This document shows positions 53,001 through 60,907 of a stretch of DNA of 64,000 nucleotides, piece after piece. The notes under the pieces are model-generated. The model worked only from the letters and a program-made list of their open reading frames with translations. It ran no database searches and had not been told where the DNA came from. Both the position numbers and the translations under genes were made by a program. This DNA is from Pseudorasbora parva (taxonomy: Eukaryota; Chordata; Actinopteri; Cypriniformes; Gobionidae), in the NCBI RefSeq assembly GCF_024679245.1, contig NC_090176.1, positions 49,718,615 through 49,782,614 of the forward strand. The letters run 5' to 3'. The first letter of the stretch is position 1. Each line of letters opens with the position of its first letter.

Positions 53001-56000
53001 TCACCCAAAAATAAAATGACTGTCATTAACTCCTCTCCCTAATGTCGTTCCACACCCGTCAGACCTCCGTTCATCTTCACACACAGTTTAAGATATTTTA
53101 TATTTAGTCCGAGAGCGTATGCAAGTGTATGCACACTATACTGTCCATGTCCAGAAAGGGAATAAACACATCATCACAGTAGTCCATATGAGACATCAGT
53201 GGGTTAATTAGAGTCTCTTGAAGCATCCAAAATACATTTGGGTCCAAAAATAACAAAAATTACGACTTTATTCAGCATTGTCTTCTCTTCCGGGTTTGTT
53301 TTTAAACCCCGAATAAAAATTTGAACGGTTATGAATCAGCATATTGATTCATGATTCGGATCGCCAATGTCACGTGCTTTCAGTAGTTTGACACGCGATT
53401 CCGAATCATGAATCAATACGCTGATTCATAACCGTTCAAATTTTTATTCGAGGTTTGAAAACAAACCCGGAAGAGAAGACAATGCTGAATAAAGTCATAG
53501 TTTTGTTATTTTTGGAGGTCTTACGGGTGTGGAATGACATCAGGGTGGGTAATTAATGAACTAACCCTTTAAGCCCTATTTGGATGGTAATTGTTTCTCA
53601 TGTGATTATCTGTAAAAATACATTTGCATGCCAACTCAGTGATAAAACTCATGCATTCGGATGGTGATTATTGCTGCTTTCACGTGCTATCGGAAATTTC
53701 GTAATTCCCACATCCAAAGTTGTAATTACGAGCTCATTGCATTGAAGTGAGTGATATCGTATTTACGATAATTCTGATAGCACGTGAAGGCAGCATTATT
53801 CACGGTGGTGGAGTGAGCTTTGTGACCCTGCGCACCTGTGAATATGCTCACGTGCTCGGTAGAATGAGTCTGCTGTAAAAATGTCATATGCTTGGAATAA
53901 TAAGAATAAAATCATATTAAATTAATAATACGAAATTATTAATTATTTAAATCTCCTGTTTAAAAAAAGATGTAATTAATTTTTTTTTAGAAATGAGTGG
54001 AAATAAGTTAATACAATGCTAAAAAATGTAACCTAAATAGCGATACGGTGCTCCACAGGGGGCAAAAAGGATATAAATAGTTCATTTTGAACAGATCTCT
54101 TTTTGAAAACTCACCACATGACCTTGGTGTTTGTCTAAAAACAGTCGGTAACTCGACTGGGTGGGAGAAAAACACTGACATTCTGGATTTGGACGGCAAT
54201 AAAATCTCAGCCCCTGTAAATGATGAAAATACCTTACGACCCCACGAGAAACAATTACCGTCCGAATAGGGCTTTAGAAAAGGATATAGCAGCTCATGAT
54301 GTTTGTCCTTAGTCACCAGTGTACAGATCCCTTCTCAAAATCAGCTCACTGGCTTCTGTCAGTGTTGAGTTGGATTAGTTGCGGTTGTGACTATGAACAC
54401 TGGATCTCACTTCCTTTCACTGTGTGTGCAACAGGCTGGACAGACGAATCCTGAAGTGACACTTTATGTGGTCAGTGTGAACGGATCCACACGCACTACA
54501 CAACTCCCGCATCCCGATGGCTTACAGAGAAGGTACCACACACACTCGCACAAACACAAACATGCACACGCACAAACGTTGGTTTTTCATGTTTTATGGG
54601 GACTTTCCAAAGACATGATTTTGATACTGCTCTAATAGAGCCAAAAAACTACATCATGACTTTATAAAAGACTGTTCGATTTCTAAACCTTCAGATGTTC
54701 ATAATGTTGACTACCTGTCGCGTGTGTGTGTGTGTGTTTGTGCAGAGAGCTCTATATCAGCATGGTGCGGTGGGTAACAGACGAGTGTCTCGCTGTACGC
54801 TGGTTAAACCGTCCTCAGAACGCCTCCATTCTCACACTGTGCTACACACACACGGGGAAATGTGTGGTGGTGAGCTTACGCCGCGTCTCTCAAACACACC
54901 ATTCATGAGAAGGAATTTGAATTGAATCGGCCACAACAAGTTGAACTGAACTGCAACTCAAAGAAATAAACAGGTGCATTCTGGGAAATGAAGTGTTCTA
55001 CCATCCTGGTCTATCTATTTGTCTATTGAAAGTCAGCGGCCACATTGGCGACCAACTATTCAAAAACTGCATTTGAAAACATATGATGAAATCAGCAATG
55101 AAAGCTGACATGATCTGTCTCATAAATGTAGTTTCTTATCCTCAAAAACCATTAAAAAAAGCTTACTGTATATTTAAGGCTAGACCAGAAAATACACGTG
55201 CAGTCATAAGAGCGCGCCTTCTTCCCATAGTGCATCCTGGGGCCACGTGTTCCCCAGGTAAGCCACACACACACACCTGGCCATCCACGTGATGTAAAAG
55301 AAAACTTGATTCCTCAGACCAGGCCACCTTCTTCCATTGCTCCGTGGTCCAGTTCTGATGCTCACGTGCCACTGTTGGTGCTTTTGGCGGGGTCAGCATA
55401 GCCTGACGTGGTCATACTCAATTCTAGTCAGAATATGAGTCTGATGCTCCATTGGGCTGTGATTATTGGGCATGTTTCAACCGAACCAGGAAAGACATCA
55501 ATTGGACAGACCTACAACCAATCAGAGCAACGAAGCGACACATTGCGTTAGTTGTCAAATGTCAACAGAACTCAACTGCACTGCGTTGCCAAGTCTGTGG
55601 TTTTGTCTGCGGGTTGTTTTCCATGTGTGCGGGTTGAGGCGACCTCAATTATGTGATGCAAATTTTAGCTGGCAGCTTTGCCAAAATAACACGTTACCCT
55701 CCAAAAGCCTTTTTTTTTCCGGAGAACCGTCCTCGAAAAGCTATTGGGCTTGTTTTGGGCTAGTATTTGGCGGGTTTTGTTGTAAAAACTTGGCAACCCT
55801 GTCTGCACGCACGCTGGAATAATTACCATTAGAAGAAAAAGATGAGTGTAAATGATCTTTGCTGGTGTTGTAAAATGAATTTAAGGATACACAGAGTACT
55901 TACCAACACGATCATCATTTCAGAGACAAATAGTGAAGGTGATGCAGATACGAAGTTCTGTGAACAAATTCAACCCAAGCGCCTTTGATGACGTGATGAT

Positions 56001-56831
56001 TACGTTACTGTTGATCATCTGTCCGTCATCGTCTAAAGCCCGCCCTGATGATTTCATTGGTCCGAACAGTTTCTGTTCAGGCATAACCACTCCTCTATGG
56101 ATCAAGGCCAGACCAAACCGCCCGAGCTCAAATGTTGTGGGCGGGGCTAAGCTCGGCTGGCATCCAGGCTAAGGTCAGCATGGGCATCCTGACTGGCCGG
56201 CGGCTATGCCGCCCCATACGCAACAAACTGAGATGGTCTGTGTATTCTGACAGCTTTCTATCAGAACCAGCATTAACTTCTTGAGCAGTTTGAGCTCCAG
56301 TAGCTCGTCTGTTTGATTGGACCACACGGGCCAGCCTTCGCTCCCCACATGCATCAATGAGCCTTGGCCGCCCATGACCCTGTGGCCGGTTCTCCACTGT
56401 TCCTTCCTTGGAGCACTTTTGATAAAAACTGACCACTGCAGACCGGGAACAGCCCACAAGAGCTGCAGTTTTGGAGATGCTCTGACCCAGTCGTCTAGCC
56501 ATCACAATTTGGCCCTTGTCAAACTCGCTCAAATCCTTACGCTTGCCCATTTTTCCTGCTTCTAACACATCAACTATGAGGACAAAATGTTCACTTGCTG
56601 CCTAATATATCCCACCCACTGACAGGAGCCGTGATGAAGAGATCATCAGTGTTATTCACTTCACCTCATAATGTTATGCCTGATGAGAGTATATTTTAAA
56701 TTCAATTTACTTCCTTGCATTCAAATTTGAATTGCAATTCTTCATTCTGGTTGCAACCTCAATTAAAATTTAGGAAATGAATTGGAATTTAAAAGGCATC
56801 TCAATTCCCTTCTGAATGGCACACAACCCTG

Positions 56832-56864
<33 letters not shown>

Positions 56865-58487
56865 CAATGTATGCAGACACTTATAAACATTGTTTTTGAT
56901 CTCTCATTGCAGAAGCATGTCATGACATCAGACAAGTGGATCGACAGACAGGTAAGATTGTGTCACTTTAGACATATTTACCTCAAACAAAACGTTGAGT
57001 TGTCACCTGATGCTCTCGTCTGATTGGTGCAGAATGAAAAACCAGTTTTCTCTAAAGATGGAGCAACGTTTTTCATGACATCGCCCCTCAGAAGCGGAGG
57101 CCACGGATCCTTTAGACACCTCGCAATGATGTCAGAACAGGTATAAAAGTTCACAAACCTTTAGTTAAGGGGTAAACATCTAGTAAAGCCCAAAATACAT
57201 CACAACTTTGAAAAATGGCATAACGGATCCACTTTTACCTCTTCTGCTTTCAGCCTGAAGGTGAAGGGGTCAGCATGCGTCACCTGACCTCAGGCACCTG
57301 GGAGGTCACAGAAATCCTTACCTATGATGAACACATTGACACCGTGTGAGTCTCTTGTTCACACACACAAACGTGCAAAAGCCTATCAGATGTCTAACAT
57401 GTTGTGTTTTCATGCAGATATTTTCTCAGTAATGAGGCTGGATTCAGTCACAGGCACCTGTACAGGTCAGACACACTGATTGTGCATGGACTTCCTTGTT
57501 TTTATTCTTCCTGAATGCCTCACATTACAGCAATGTGACCTCTGACCTCCAGGGTGAGCACGGTGGATCCGTTTCATCGAGAGTGTTTGAGCTGTTCTTT
57601 GTTCAAACCTCACTGTTCATTCTATGAAGCCTCACTGAGTCCACGCGGACGGGCTGTACTGCTGAACTGCAGGGGTAAATGAATGACACTCACACACACA
57701 CGTCTGGTTCACTATCTTTATGGGGACTCTCCATAGACGTAGAGGGTTTTTACACTGTACAAACTGTATTTTCTATCCCCTACACTGCCCCTAAACCTAC
57801 CCATCACAGGAAACATTCTGCATTGTTACTTTCTCAAAAAAACTCATCCTGTCTGATTTATAAGCCTTTTGAAAAGAGGGGACCGCTGGCTGGTCATTAG
57901 GTTACATTTGGTCCCCACAATGTAATATAAACAAAGGCACGCGCACACACGTGTTTTTGTGAATTGTGGGGACTTTCCATAGGCGTAATGGTTTTTATAC
58001 CATACAAACTATACATTCTATCCCCTTACACTGCCCCTGCCCCTAAACCTACCCATCACACACACTATATATATATATATATATATCCGAACTATACACT
58101 TTTATGTCAGTTCATCTGTGATGATTTGAATTATTGTGACATAAATTATATTGTTTGGTAAAAACACAGTTTGTGAAGCCTTGTCGTATCTATACGTGAC
58201 AACTGCCCTCTCTGTCATTCGCTGTCATCGTAGTCAAAGTATAGACATAAGTATAGGCCAAATCATTGTCATTTAGGAATAACCACACGTCAGTGTTTAA
58301 ATCAAGATCGTGACGCTCTAGCTCACACCATCACATTGGATTTCTTCCTATATTAGCCTCATTCTGCTTTGCAAAAATGGCTGAAGATTGCTATATTTTG
58401 TATTTTGTGTTCCAGGTCCAGGAATCCCCAAAACCACTGTGCACCTTCTCAGCAACATAAGTGGTGAGTCCAAACACAAAATGCAGA

Positions 58488-58528
<41 letters not shown>

Positions 58529-59110
58529 GTAGCTGCATGATCTGATCTTGATCATACATACACGAGACACCCAATGTAAAACGCTAAGCTGAATTAAAAG
58601 GGTTACGCATGAGATCATTGAGTTATTTTAAATTGAAGTTGAAAAAATTTGTTCAATTATTATTTATTTATTATTTATTGATAAAATCGAATAACTTAAA
58701 GGTAAAAAAAATCCAAAGAAATTGCATTAAAAAAATAGGAAAAATACTATCGTAATGAAATTAAGTAAGCTTTCTGGACAAAATAAATAAATAAATAAAT
58801 AAATTACGTATAATAATGGGCTTCTGGTCATTTTGACCCGCGAGGGAAGGATGGTTCATCCATAAAGTCATCATTTACTCCCCCTGGTGTTGTTCTGTAG
58901 CCATATGCTGTCCCACTCGCACTCGTCCATATAATGGCAGTGAATAGCAACTAGCATCAAGCTTTTAAAAAGATGCAGAAGTATTACAAAATGATCCCAT
59001 CAGACTGACTATTCCAAGAGTTCTGGTGGCATCTGATAAGAGTGAAAAACAAACCGAAATGTTCTAATAAAAATCCTGTTGATCTCCTGTTCATGACTGT
59101 GCGTTCATGA

Positions 59111-59193
<83 letters not shown>

Positions 59194-59407
59194 CTCTATA
59201 TATATATATATATGATATACACTCACATATATTTTGCATAAAAAAATCAGTACACACCGACCTTCAGCTGTCTTGCTCTCTTTCTGTTCCTCTCTGTAGA
59301 TCATGTGACTGTAGATGCTCATCTGGAGGTCAGAGAATTTGTCCGAAAGAAACAGATACCAGTTAGACAAATCCGGACCTTACAGATGAACAACCAGGGT
59401 ATGATTT

Positions 59408-59474
<67 letters not shown>

Positions 59475-59982
59475 GTCGTCTTCATTATTGGCACCATTAC
59501 CGTGCGAATTGTAAAGGATGCTGTCACAGAACATGACAATGATGAGTAACATCTTAGACAGCATAACCAAAACTGGCTATAATAATCATCACTTTAACAT
59601 AACCATCCTCCTGATCATCGTCAAGCTGTAGTAGCAATCCATATCACGATCCCTTTAAAAGCATGAATTCTGATATGACGGTTCAGACTGAGACCACATT
59701 GCACAACGGCAGCCCTGTGTCTAGGACTACATGACTCAAATCAGATCCCATGTGGTTCGTAATGTTCACACTGTTATTAAAAACGGATAACATGGGCAAA
59801 AAGGAAATCTGATTTGGGCCAACTTCAGTCTGAATGAAGCCTCAGATGGTTTTACTGATTCAGTTTTTCTGTAAGTGACAGATATGTGTTTCCTGTGTGT
59901 TTACAGCCCTGAGACTTGAGCTCAGCTTCCCTCCACAGTTTGAAGAGAGTAAGCGGTACCCTCTCCTGCTGCTGCTGTACGA

Positions 59983-60067
<85 letters not shown>

Positions 60068-60357
60068 GTGTTTCCATGTTTTATGGGGACTTTCCATAGG
60101 CGTAATGGATTTCATACTGTACAAACTGTACATCCTATCCCCTTACACTGCCCCTGTCCCTAAACCTACCCTACATTTTTACTTTCTCAAAAAAACTCCT
60201 TCTGTGTGATTTATAAGATGTTTTCCTCATGGGGACCTAAAAATGTCCCCACAAGGACAAGGATTTCGGATATTGCCATCTTTGTGGGGACATTTTGTCC
60301 CCATAACGTAGGGATTACCAGGTCGCACGCACACACACATCGCATGCACAACGCACG

Positions 60358-60436
<79 letters not shown>

Positions 60437-60851
60437 TTCATAGCAGACATTCTACTAACTATAAGTAACTTTGTAACTACGTCAACTTATTCTACTAACC
60501 CTAAGTGTCTAATAATACACTGAGAATTGGCTGGAATAAATTGTAACCAAAATAAAAGCTACACTCCGCACATGTAGGGTTCACACAGAATTAGTTTCTA
60601 AAAGCTTATTGTTTAGTAAGGCTGTTTTGCTATTTGGATACCATTTATTTTTACTGAAATATTCTAGGCTATATCTAAAGATTTTACTCACTAAAAATAT
60701 TCAGTGACCAATATTTCACTCTAAGCTCTTTTTTAGGAAGCAGGTTTTGATAATCACTATTATGAAATTCAGTATTTTGATACATCAAGAACATCCATCT
60801 AACACGTCTGCTCATGCCACATCAGTCTGGATCTGTCTGACCTCTCTCTTT

Positions 60852-60907
<56 letters not shown>

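Noticed and set aside
56128..56568. 146-codon minus-strand gene
   Set aside because: Tc1 transposase N-terminus running into an unrelated insertion.
59305..59514. Poly-histidine protein
   Set aside because: The His run is the (CAT)n array of intron 18 read after exon 18.
59977..59985. Exon 19 ending after TACGAT
   Set aside because: No donor follows there; ending at CT|GTACGA gives a consensus GT and a gap-free alignment.
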